Of a DNA stretch of 64,000 nt, positions 46,148 through 56,217 are shown in pieces. A model generated the notes under the pieces. The model saw only the letters and a list, made by a program, of their open reading frames with translations. It made no database searches and was not told the DNA's origin. The translations under genes and the position numbers were made by a program. Location: NCBI RefSeq assembly GCF_963576675.1, contig NC_088910.1, forward strand, positions 27,778,531 to 27,842,530, in the 5' to 3' direction. Position 1 is the stretch's first letter. Each line of letters begins with the position of its first letter. Origin of the DNA: Euphorbia lathyris (lineage: Eukaryota > Streptophyta > Magnoliopsida > Malpighiales > Euphorbiaceae).

Positions 46148-49100
46148 CTATTTCTTGATGTTGACTTGAACTTGGTTAGCTTTGGGTTTGGTCTGCTGGC
46201 TAGGCTTAGCTGTTCGTTGTTGTTGAGTTTGGTTGCCCGGATTAGCAGAAGTTGAGCCAAGAGGCTTCTGCTGAGTTAGATTTTGAGTTCCTTGAGTTGG
46301 CTGCTTATCTTTCTCCCCCGTTTTGCCAGCATCACCAGGCTGAGGGGCAAAAGCATAGAACTGACCCCTCTGAATAGCACGAGTTAAGATAGTTGAATAT
46401 TGTTGCATGTTACTCGTACTTTCTTTGAGACCACTGAAGACCTGTATGTCATCTGCCATACTAGATGTGGGGATCTTAATATGAGCGCTCAGTATACTGA
46501 GTAAAAACTCAAGTGACTTCCCAATCCAAGTAATGGAGTCAGTCATCCGTGCATACGACTGATGATACATCCGGAGCATGGAAGCATCGTAGATATGACG
46601 CTGAGCGTTCAGATGACGGACATGGTCAAGAGTCGTTCTAGTGCAGAATAGGATGTCATTGGTCTTCACTTGGTCAGTTTCCATTTCTTCTTTGCTCAGG
46701 TTGAGTAGGCGTATAGCCTCGCCAATTTATTCGATGGAGCATTGAGAAGTGGAGGAGATAAGTTCACGAGCTCCGGTTAGCTCAGCGGTCAGCTGGGTGA
46801 AATGCTGAGTGACTTCAGCAGAAGTTGCGGATGATGAGTTCACAGCAGATAGGGCATTGATTTTCCCTTCAATTGAGTCCATGTGATTTACCATCATCAG
46901 CTGAAGTTCCGCCAGCTTGACCATGAATTCCTGCTTGGGCTGCTGAGAGACTAAGGAAGTCATAACGTTCATCAGCTCCTTGAGACCTTTGAGTTCGGTC
47001 AGAAGTTGCGTAATGGATGAGAGTTGAGTAGACTCAACAGGAGCGGACCTAACAGCATCGGCTTGAGACTGATCAATTGCTTGTAGAAGCATATGGGCTG
47101 AATTGATGATTCGAAGTCCTGACTCAGAGGCGTTGAGAAAGTTGTACGCATCATCTTTAGAATGGTTCTGCGAAGTCTCGGGGGCTGTTTCTTTGTCAGC
47201 ACCAGATGTTGGAGGATTTGGGTGCTATCCAGAAGTCGAGGTGCCGCCTTGGTTGGGAACGGCATGCTCATTATTTAGGCCAGCAACAGGAGCTGACTGA
47301 CTTACTAACTGCTCAGTAAGATTTGGAGTGGTTTGCCCAGCAGTAGTATTTACGAACTCAGAGTCAACTTGAGGCTGAATAGGAATAGTCGGTGGAGTCA
47401 GTTCAGAGTTGGCTTGAGCATGAGGATTTTCCTTTGCTAACTCGTTGTGTTGAGCAGCAGGAACTTCGATCACTTGCTCAATGGAAGATGGAGCAGAGGT
47501 GTCGGCAGAAACTTGACCCTTAGGAATTGTTGGGTCGACTTGTTCCTCAGTTTGAGAAACAGAGGCTTGCTTTTCCTTCACTTGACTTGGAGTGGGCTCA
47601 GAGATGTTGGTGATGAAGTTGAATTCAAGCCCAGTCAGGTCAGTGATGGTGTCCCTTAGCGGAGCATCATCTAATATGTCTATGAGGTTAGGCTTCTGTG
47701 CCTTCCGCTTGAACCGTTTTTCAGTGCTTCCCTTATGATTTTTGGTTGGAGGAGAAGGGACAACAGAGATAGATACTGGGGACTCAGGAGAGGAGTTGAG
47801 TCCAAAGTCAGCATAAAGGTCCTCAACCTTGTTCTTCACTGGAGACTCAGCTCCTTGTTCACCAGCGTGCTCAGCAGCAGCTGTGTTACTTGGCTCAGCA
47901 GGTTGTGTCTCATCAGCTTCAGGCTGTTCCTCAGTGCAACCGTGCTCTTCCTCCTAACTGCAAGGAGCCTTTTCCAAGTCGATTTCCTGACTTCGCAGGA
48001 AATTTGAATCCTTTGAGATGATGAAGTCAAGTGGAGTAGCATCCAATGGCGTCATCCCAGAGGTTTTCTTCCTCTTTAGAGGTTCCTCAAGTGTCTCCTC
48101 ACTTTCTTCCTCAGGCTCAGCTCGCTTCTTCTGTCTGTCAGCTGACTCCGGTTTCTTTTGAGCTGGCTCAGCAGGAGTAGCTTTCTTCTCTCTTACCACC
48201 AGCCTGATCTTCTTCACAGTTTGATTAATGTTTTTGGCTGTCGGTGTTGAGGATGGGTCAGCTTTCCTCTTTCTTTCCTTCTTGGATCGCTCAGCAGGTG
48301 CTTCTTCAACCATAGCTTTCTTTCCTTTCTTAGGCAGCTCAGCAGGTGCTTCTTCAACCATAGATTTCTCAGCAGGTGCTTCTTCAACCATAGTTTCCTT
48401 TCCTTTCTTTGATTTAAAAGGAAGGCTGTGAGCTAACCCGAACATGATTGCTAAGGTGATCTCAGTGCCTACTACATCTATTTCCTCTTTCAGGCTGACC
48501 TTGTGATCCTGAAGAATTCTGGTGATGAGGGAACCCATCTTAAGAATCCCGGTGCTGCGTTGGAAATCCCCAATGAGAAAGACGGGCATGTTGAGTGGTT
48601 GGTAGTTGAGCATATGCCAGATGAAGCATTGCTCAAAGTTTGAGGCTGAGGAAGTGGCGTTGACCTTGGGGAAAAGATAGTTGGCCAGGATGTAGTGTGC
48701 CTGTCTTTGAGGCTGACCCAGATTAGTACTAGAGATTTCACCAGTGTGGTTCTTGGGTTTATAGAAATCAGCCACGTACTCAACCCGCTTGTAATCATTG
48801 GTGCATCGCAGTTCTGCACCTTCTTCTTTCAAATCTAGCAGTATAGCAAGATATGAAGGAGTGATGGTGATCTCCTTGTTTTTGACCTGAGTCACCATGT
48901 AGTCGACGTCATCGTCAGCTACTTTCAGATTTACGTAGAATTCCTTCACTAGTTGTGAGTAGGTTGTTCCAAGGAGAGAGAAGAGGGTAGTCCATCCATT
49001 TTTTGAGATCCACTCGCAGAAGGGTTTCTCAGCTTCGACAAAGCTTTTAGAGAACCATCGTGAGTGGTAGACGTTGAGGTTCTTGATACTACTGAAGACT

Positions 49101-49354
49101 GGAAAAAATTTCCTTTCCTTAGGTTTCCTGCTCTTCTTCTCTTTCTTTTTCTTCGATGGAGTAGATCGGTCAGTTCGGGGGTTCTCAATGTGGATGCTGA
49201 CCTCATCCATAGGCTGGTCAAGCTGGCCATGGGTTTGTTCTTGAGACTCTGAGGAAGTCTCGTGATATTCCTACTCAGCTGGAGAGGGAGGATTTATATC
49301 TGAGCGGTTGTCATCGTATTGATCATTCGAATGGTTCAAGGAATCGTCAGACAT
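46148..49354 (-). pseudogene. Extra 3' ORF of Sirevirus-like element F, full frame with four stops
   Basis: A single frame of 1069 codons runs from ATG 49354-49352 (MSDDSLNHS) to a stop at 46148, with no frameshift and four nonsense codons (TAG near 49270, 47955 and 47232; TAA near 46728). The N-terminal domain is shared with the E copy: WISKNGW, KEFYVNLKVADDD, NFEQCFIWHML, FQRSTG, GSLITRIL. It resembles the plant transposon protein domain found in many plant proteins (family from memory). Next come Lys/Glu-rich repeats (EEAPAE with KKGKK, three times), an acidic and Ser/Pro-rich part, predicted helical segments (SSITQLLTELKGLKELMNVM) and a Gln/Pro-rich basic tail. No signal peptide or membrane segment is obvious, so an envelope role, proposed for similarly placed SIRE ORFs, is not supported here. 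Confidence 0.8.
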
Positions 49355-49461
49355 GGTGTTCTTGGGAAGTTCTTAAGAAATGCAGAGGAATTGGGGTTTT
49401 GAGAGAGAGATCGAGTGCGAATTTATCAAGTGTAAGAGGGGATTAGTGAGAAATCCTTCAC

Positions 49462-49469
49462 TATTTATA
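49462..49469 (-). promoter_or_regulatory. TATA box before the extra ORF of F
   Basis: TATAAATA on the minus strand, about 108 bp before the ATG, followed by a CT-rich leader (CTCTCTCTCAAAACCCC). The same arrangement exists at 56108 in E. Confidence 0.65.
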
Positions 49470-50079
49470 GTCGGAGCGTGTTGTGTTGAAACACCTTTCC
49501 ACATAATTTTGATTTGACAAAATTGTTTAAGTGTAATTAAAAAATATTCTAAACACACTAAGTTTAAATGCTTTGATTTATTCTACTAATATGTTTGTTC
49601 AATGTTGAGTTAAATTGTTTATAAGACACAAAGATTAAAAGGCCCAAAGCCCAATACGGAAGTCAAAGCCCAAGTCAAACAGTTTAAGGCAACTCGGCCC
49701 GCGTATGTCAAAACGCTGTCGTTATGTACAAAACGCAGCTCAGCGGAAGAAGGATCTAGAAGACCTTCGTGGAACAACTTCGGGACGAAGCTGCTGAGTT
49801 GATTCGACAAAGAGTACAAGACAACAGCTGGCCAAGAACAACTTCCAGACAAAGTGTTTCCACTTTGGGTAAAGTTCAGAAGACACAGAATGCTGTCTAG
49901 TTGACCTTACCATAAATGGAGAGACATTTTGCCGAGCTGACCAAAAGCCGACCGAGGATAGAAGATACTTAAATCTGATTGGCCGAGAGCTCTGAGCAAG
50001 ACAGGATGACAACGACAGGAAGCCGTTTCCCTCCAACGGTTATTTCGAAATTCAAAATGACCGATGTCTCAGACGTCTC

Positions 50080-50087
50080 TATAAATA
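50080..50087 (+). promoter_or_regulatory. TATA box in LTR E
   Basis: TATAAATA in CTCTATAAATAGAGCCC, the likely promoter of the element's genomic RNA. It defines the U3/R border a few tens of bases downstream. Confidence 0.7.
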
Positions 50088-50303
50088 GAGCCCTTCAGTT
50101 GCTTCATTCTACACAGAACTTGATCAAGCCATTACGCTGACCAAAATTCTACGCAAAGTTCTGCAAGAAAAAGCAAAGCAATCTTACACTAAATTTCATA
50201 TCTTTTGTGTAAAAGTCTAGAGTGATTATTCAATCACCTAAGGTGTCTTAGCAATCGTTGTTTAGGACAAACACTTATCATTTCTAGAGATTAGAAAGGA
50301 GAG

Positions 50304-50330
50304 GCTGAGTACTCGGTTATAGTACTCAGC
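50304..50330 (+). other. Perfect hairpin in the transcribed part of LTR E
   Basis: GCTGAGTACT, loop CGGTTAT, AGTACTCAGC: a 10 bp perfect stem downstream of the TATA box. Counterparts are present in B and C with small changes, and two tandem copies in F. Confidence 0.8.
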
Positions 50331-50830
50331 GAGAGATTAGGACTGAGTAGAGGTATAGAGGAAGGTACTCTTGTTATACTCAGTTTCTAAGATTGTAAAA
50401 GGTTTGATGCTCTACCGTTAAAGAGCTCAGTAGAGAATTTGAAATCTCGGAACGTGTTCCGGGGACAGGACGTAGGCTTGGAGGCCAAACCTGGATAAAT
50501 CTGCTGAGTAACATATTTCTAACCTTAAACTCCTTTATATGTTTATTGCTTGCTTAAACAAAAACTGACCAAGTAAAGAGGTCAAGCTGAGTTGTGCGCA
50601 TTGAATATCTGAGCTCAGGAATAGACTCTAAGTGCTATCTCCTGACTCAAGTAAAGAAACTGACCTAGTCACCAGTTGACTAAGCCAGTATCTTGCTATT
50701 CACTCAGTGCCGCTGTTAAAACCTTTTTCTCACGAAAAAGAAGTCTGTCCTAACAAAAAATTTTAAATAGTTCCTAACCCCCCCCCCCCCCCTTGGAACT
50801 ATACTTGTAATATTATAAGGGACCAACAAG

Positions 50831-50842
50831 TGGTATCAGAGC
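50831..50842 (+). other. Primer binding site of element E
   Basis: TGGTATCAGAGC, initiator-Met tRNA type, two bases after the LTR. Confidence 0.93.
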
Positions 50843-50890
50843 TTAAAAGCTCACTGTAAAAGGCTTAACCACCTTGAGCTGATCCCCACT

Positions 50891-52616
50891 ATGGGCGAAA
50901 ACAGCACTCGGTTTCTCCCAGGAAACCAAACAACTCAGATCTTACCTGAGGGGCTGTCCATTACTCGGCCTCCCCTATTCTTCGGGTCTAACTATACCTT
51001 CTGGAAGAATAGGATGAAAAATTTCATTCAGACTACAAATATGAGTGCCTGGCTATCCATAGTCCAAGGTCCATTTATACCTGTCGAAGTTGTGGCTGGC
51101 CAAACAGTTGTTAAAGCTGAGGCCAAATGGACAGAGGATGATCTCAAGAAGCTACAAAATCATGCTTCACTGTGCGCTCGATGCTGCAGAATATAATAAA
51201 ATTTCAGGTTGTGAGTCGGCGCAAGAGATCTGGAAGAAGCTGGAGGTCACCTACGAAGGAACCAATAAAGTAAAGGAGTCCAAGGTGAACCAGCAGATGA
51301 GACTGTACGAGCTGTTCGAAATGAACAATGATGAGGGAATATCTGACATGAATGCAAGGTTTACAAACATCATAAATGAGCTCAAGAGACTTGGGAAGAT
51401 CTTCACTAAGGAAGAACAAGTCAAGAAGATTCTCAGGAGTCTTCCTAAAGACTGGCAAGCAAAGAAGACCGATGTTGAGGAAGCTCAGGACTTAACCACC
51501 TACAAATATGATGAGCTCATCGGCTCACTGCTGACCAATGAGATATCAATGAAAAACTTCGAGGTGAAGGAAAAGTCTGAAGACAAGAAGCAGAAGTCTC
51601 TTGTCATGAAAGCTGACTCCACTGATGGGAGCTCAACAGATGATGAAGAGATGGCTATGTTCACAAGGAAGATGAAAAGGCTGTTCAGAAAGAATGGCAA
51701 ATATTCTAAGAAGCCTTACAGAAAGTTTGATAAGTATAAAGCTGAGTCCAGCGACAGCAAATACAAGAAGGACAACTCAAAGCCCATTACATGCTTTGAA
51801 TGTCATCAAACTGGCCATATCAAGTCAATCTGCCCCACGCTGAGGAAAGAAAAGAAGAACGGCAAAAAGGCAATGGTGGCAACATGGAGCGACAGTGATG
51901 AGTCTTCATCAACAGAAGCTGAGGCCACCGAGTCAGCAAAGATATGCTTCATGGCTGACGAACTTGCTGAGCCGTGCATCTCTGAGCATGCTGACCCTTC
52001 CATTGCATCTGACGATGAGGAGCAATCAAATGAGGTAATATCACTTCCCCAGCTCAGAAACGAAATGGGTAATGCCCTGAGTGACCTATATACACTTGTC
52101 AAAAAGTGTAATAAGAAAATTAGAGCACTCAGCAGGCGCTGTGACGAGGTTGAAGAGGTCAAGCTAAGTGACCTCATATTCCTTCTTCAGGACAACTCAA
52201 CTTTGCATGATAACATGGAGATCATACATAAGTCTGTCTCTGAAGTCCAATCAGATTCAAAGAAACTGAGAAAGGACGTCACAAATATCCAGAACCAACT
52301 AAAGGTTCAAAACAAAAGAAATATTCCTCTGAATGCTCAGTACCGAAGTACTGGTCAGCAGAGATGGAATCCCCAGCGGAATGTCCAGTGTGACTTCTGT
52401 GGGAAGAAAGGACACACCACAAAGGTGTGCTGGCACGCTCAGCACTAGGGTGCTGACCAGTCAGTGAAAAATCCTAAACGGAAAGTCAGCTGTGACTTCT
52501 GTGGAAAGAATGGTCATACTGTCCAAGTATGTCGCCATAAAATAAAATATGATGCTTTACCTGTTGAACCTAACAAGCAAGGACCCAAAAAGAATTGGGT
52601 ACCTAAAAGTAACTAG
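50891..52616 (+). pseudogene. Element E gag
   Basis: ATG 50891 opens MGENSTRFLPGNQ, followed by the gag core RPPLFFGSNYTFWKNRM. The frame slips near 51180 and continues as DAAEYNKISGCESAQEIW with the rest of the capsid region. Three zinc knuckles are visible: CFECHQTGHIKSIC, CDFCGKKGHTTKVC and, after a TAG at 52446-52448, CDFCGKNGHTVQVC. The frame ends at TAG 52614-52616 (WVPKSN). The protein would package genomic RNA. A coiled-coil-like stretch lies between knuckles one and two. Breaks: one frameshift and one stop. Gag and pol lie in different frames, with pol starting 6 bp after gag's stop. Confidence 0.92.
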
Positions 52617-52621
52617 TTACA

Positions 52622-55600
52622 ATGCAGGTAAGCCTGAGGTGTGCTGAGAAGTCAAAGATGTGGTATATTGACAGCGCATGCTCGAGGCACATGACTGGTG
52701 ATGAAACTCAGTTCATCACGTTTGAGCGTAAACGAGGAGGAAGCGTAAGTTTTGGAGACAACAAAAAGGGTAAGATAGTAGGTCAGGAACCATCGGAGGT
52801 AATCCTACTATTGAGTCAGTCTCCCTAGTCAGCGGACTCAAATATAACTTACTCAGCGTAGCTCAGCTATGTGACAATGGGAGAAAAGTTATATTTGATG
52901 CTACTGGATGTAAAATATACGAGGGAAAAACAAATGAGTTAATTTTAACTGCCCCTCGGATTGATAATGTCTTTATGCTAGACTTAGAGAAAAAGTTTTC
53001 AAAAACTGTATGCTTAGTTTCAAAGGAAGAAAATTCCTGGCTATGGCACAGGAGACTTGGTCATGTAAGCATGGACCTCCTGGCCAAATTAGCAAGAAAG
53101 CAATTGGTTGAGGGACTGCCTGAACTTAGATTTGAAAAAGATCAATTATGCCACGCTTGCCAAGCTGGAAAACAAACCAAACAATCTTTTCATAGCAAAA
53201 ACATTGTCTCAACTAAGCGTCCGTTAGAATTACTACACTTGGATCTCTTCGGTCCAGTCCAGCCGCTGAGTCTGGGTGGAAGAAGATTTTCCTTGGTCAT
53301 TGTAGATGACTTCTCTCGGTACACTTGGGTCATCTTGCTGAGTAGCAAGGATGAGACCTTTGAGACATTTTCAAATTTGGTTAGAAAACTTGAAAATGAT
53401 AAAGACCTAAAACTGGCTCACATCCGAAGTGATAATGGTGGAGAATTCAAAAACCAACAGTTTGTTGAATTCTATGAAGCCAGCGACATTGACCATAATT
53501 TTTCTGCTCCTAGGACGCCTCAACAAAATGGGGTTGTTGAAAGGAAGAACAGAACCTTGGTTGAAATAGCCAGGACAATGCTGAGTGAGCATAGGCTTCC
53601 AAAGTACTTTTGGTGAGAAGCTGTTAACACAGCGTGCTATATTCTTAATAGGGCTCTTGTTAGACCTATACTAAAGAAAACCCCCTACGAGCTTTGGAAA
53701 GGACGAAAGCCCAACATTGGATACTTTCGTGCCTTTGGCTGTAAATGTTTTATTTTAAAAACCAAAGATAGCCTAGCTAAATTTGACTCAAAAGCTGATG
53801 AAGCTATCTTTTTAGGCTACTCAACAAACAGCAAAGCATACAGAGTTTTCAATAAATGAACTCAAGTTTTAAAAGAGTCAGTACATGTTGAGTTTGACGA
53901 AACTAACCCTGCAGGAAGATATCTGCCGCTGACCGAGGATGATCCACACTCAGTACCCGCTGATCAAGATACAGCCGCTGAGTCATTCCCTCATGCGCTG
54001 ACCAAAGGTAAAAGTGAACCAAATATTGTTTTCACTGACCAGTCTTCACCTGCAGAGATTGTTGAAACACAGACAGCACAAGACATCAATCTACCCAAGG
54101 AGATAAGGATTCCAAGAGGGCACTCAGAGAGTGCAATCCTTGATGCCGCTGAGAATACCCTGATGACAAGAAATCAACTCAGGAGATACCTCAGCAATGT
54201 AGCCTTCATCTCAGTTCAGAAACCTCTGAACTTCGCTGATGCTGAGGAAGATGAATTCTGGATGAGCGCAATGCAAGAGGAACTTGACCAATTCAGAAGA
54301 AACGATGTATGGGAGCTAGTGCCACATCCAAGGAGTCAGAAGACCATTGGAACAAGATGGGTCTTCCGCAACAAGCTGGATTAGTAAGGAAATGTAGTCA
54401 GGAACAAAGCAAGGCTTGTAGCTCAGGGCTACAGTCAGCAAGAAGGTATTGACTATGGTGAGACCTTTGCCCCAGTGGCAAGGCTAGAGGCTATTAGGAT
54501 TTTATGCGCTTATGCAAACTATATGAACTTTAAACTGTTTCAAATGGATGTTAAGAGTGCATTCCTTAATGGAGTTATAAACGAGTAAGTTTATGTTAAT
54601 CAACCTCCAGGGTTTGAGGATCCTAAATTCCCAAACCACGTTTATAAACTCAAAAATGCTCTATACGGCCTCAAGCAAGCACCACATGCTTGGTATGAGA
54701 GGCTGACCAGTTTCCTGCTGACTAGAAACTATGTCAGGGGCAAAGCTGATACAACCTTATTCATTAAGAGAAAGGGTAAAGATACCCTGCTGGCTCAAAT
54801 ATACGTTGATGATATTATTTTCGGTGCTACTAATGAGTCAATGTGCAAGGAATTTAGCAAGCAAATGCAGACTGAGTTTGAAATGTCGATGATGGGAGAA
54901 CTCAACTTCTTCCTTGGACTTCAAATCAAACAAGGGAAAAATGGTATCTTCATCAGTCAAGCTAAATATGCCAAGGAGATATTGAAGAAATATGATCTTG
55001 AAAATTGCAAGCCAATATCCACTCCTATGGGCACTGACACTGTCCTCTGCGCTGACGAGAATGGTAAGTCGGTAGACAGCAAATTGTATCGAGGTATGAT
55101 AGGCTCTCTACTTTACTTAACAGCAAGTAGACCGGACATTCAGTTCTCAGTATGCTACTGTGCTAGATATCAATCTAACCCTAAGGAATCTCATTACATA
55201 GCTGTAAAAAGAATCCTTAGATATTTGCAAAGCTCAGTGAACGCAGGTTTATGGTATCCCAACACTCATGGCTTTACACTCGTTGGATACACTGACGCTG
55301 ACTATGGTCGAGACAAGCTAGAACGAAAAAGCACCTCTGGAGGATGTCATTTCTTAGGAAGTTGTTTTGTATCCTGGTTCAGGAAGAAGCAGGCGTCAGT
55401 AGCCTTGTCTACCACTGAAGCTGAGTACATTGCTGCTGGACACTGTGTTGCTCAAGTCCTATGGATTAAGCAACAGCTTGAAGATTATGGTGTTTAAACA
55501 AAGACAATTGAGGTCAAATGCGATAACAAAAGTGCAATTGATCTATCAAAGAACCCAATTCAACACAGCAGGATAAAGCATGTCAGCATAAGACATCACT

Positions 55601-55749
55601 TCATTAGAGACCATGTACTCAAGGGTGAGATAAAGCTGACCTACGTCCCAACGGATGAGCAGCTTGCTGATATCTTCACAAAGCCACTGGCTCATGAACA
55701 GTTTAGCATGCTGAGAGAAGCCATTGGTATGTTTAATCCTCTTCAGTAA
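52622..55749 (+). pseudogene. Element E pol (protease, integrase, RT, RNase H)
   Basis: Protease: WYIDSACSRHMTGD near 52661. A frameshift near 52785 moves to the frame kept to the end. Integrase: zinc part WHRRLGH...CHACQAGKQ, catalytic D in LDLFGP, D in RSDNGGEF and E in [40 protein letters not shown]. RNase H: GYTDADYG, STTEAEYIAAG, CDNKSAIDLSKNP, ending MFNPLQ and TAA 55747. Stops interrupt it at 53617, 53857, 54382, 54586 and 55495. Domain order (integrase before RT) proves Ty1/copia; the integrase and gag wording resembles the SIRE/Sirevirus lineage. All metal-binding Asp/Glu residues looked for are still present. Confidence 0.94.
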
Positions 55750-56107
55750 ATTCCTGCTCTTAATATAGACTCATGCTGAGTGAATTAACATGCTGAATGA
55801 TCTATTGTTTGCTGAGTAAATAAATGCATGCTGAGTGTTTAACGTTAAATGAATGAATGTCACATACTGAGCAAACATTGGCACCGAGTAGTTATCCCAA
55901 ACTGAGAAATCATCCGTATGTATAAAACTGACCACTCAGAATTTAAAACGCTGAGTATAAGATCCGTTGCATTTAATGCTAGAGCACGCGAATAGCCACT
56001 TAGGATGACGTATGCGCCGAATGTGTCATAAAAGCCAGGATTATTGTCGGTTCACAATCCCAAGGCAAAACTGACACATGGATTCGAAAAGATCCACTTT
56101 TCACCGC
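55750..56107 (+). promoter_or_regulatory. Spacer between pol and extra ORF in E
   Basis: Non-coding, with several TGCTGAGT words. It ends at a TATA box, so it may act as the upstream region of an internal promoter. Confidence 0.5.
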
Positions 56108-56115
56108 TATAAATA
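56108..56115 (+). promoter_or_regulatory. TATA box before the extra ORF of E
   Basis: TATAAATA in CCGCTATAAATAATGG, 110 bp before ATG 56218, followed by a leader with CTCTCTCTAAAAACTC. Same spacing and leader type as in F. Confidence 0.65.
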
Positions 56116-56217
56116 ATGGGCAAATCCCCATTGTTATCTCTTTACATTTACCGAATTCTCTGGCAAAGCATTCTCTCTCTAAAAACTCTCAAAGCTTCCC
56201 AATCCTGTTCTGAAACT

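Larger units (their letters stand above)
34011..49483 (-). mobile_element. Sirevirus-like element F, 3' part, with element G and LINE 2 nested in it
   Basis: The 3' LTR is at 34011-35406 and the extra 3' ORF at 46148-49354, with its leader and TATA box up to 49483. The stretch 35512-45690 is insertion of G with its target duplicate. F's pol and 5' LTR should lie beyond element E, off the window. LTR family, triple PPT and the extra ORF place F with E, B and C. Confidence 0.9.
49484..50828 (+). repeat. 5' LTR of element E (1345 bp)
   Basis: It starts TGTTGAAACACC and ends GGGACCAACA. The C run near the end has 15 C. Same family as LTRs B, C and F. Confidence 0.95.

Noticed and set aside
47103..48431. 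Several plus-strand ORFs between 47103 and 48431
   Set aside because: Shadows of the minus-strand extra ORF of F, which has the conserved domain and continuous frame.
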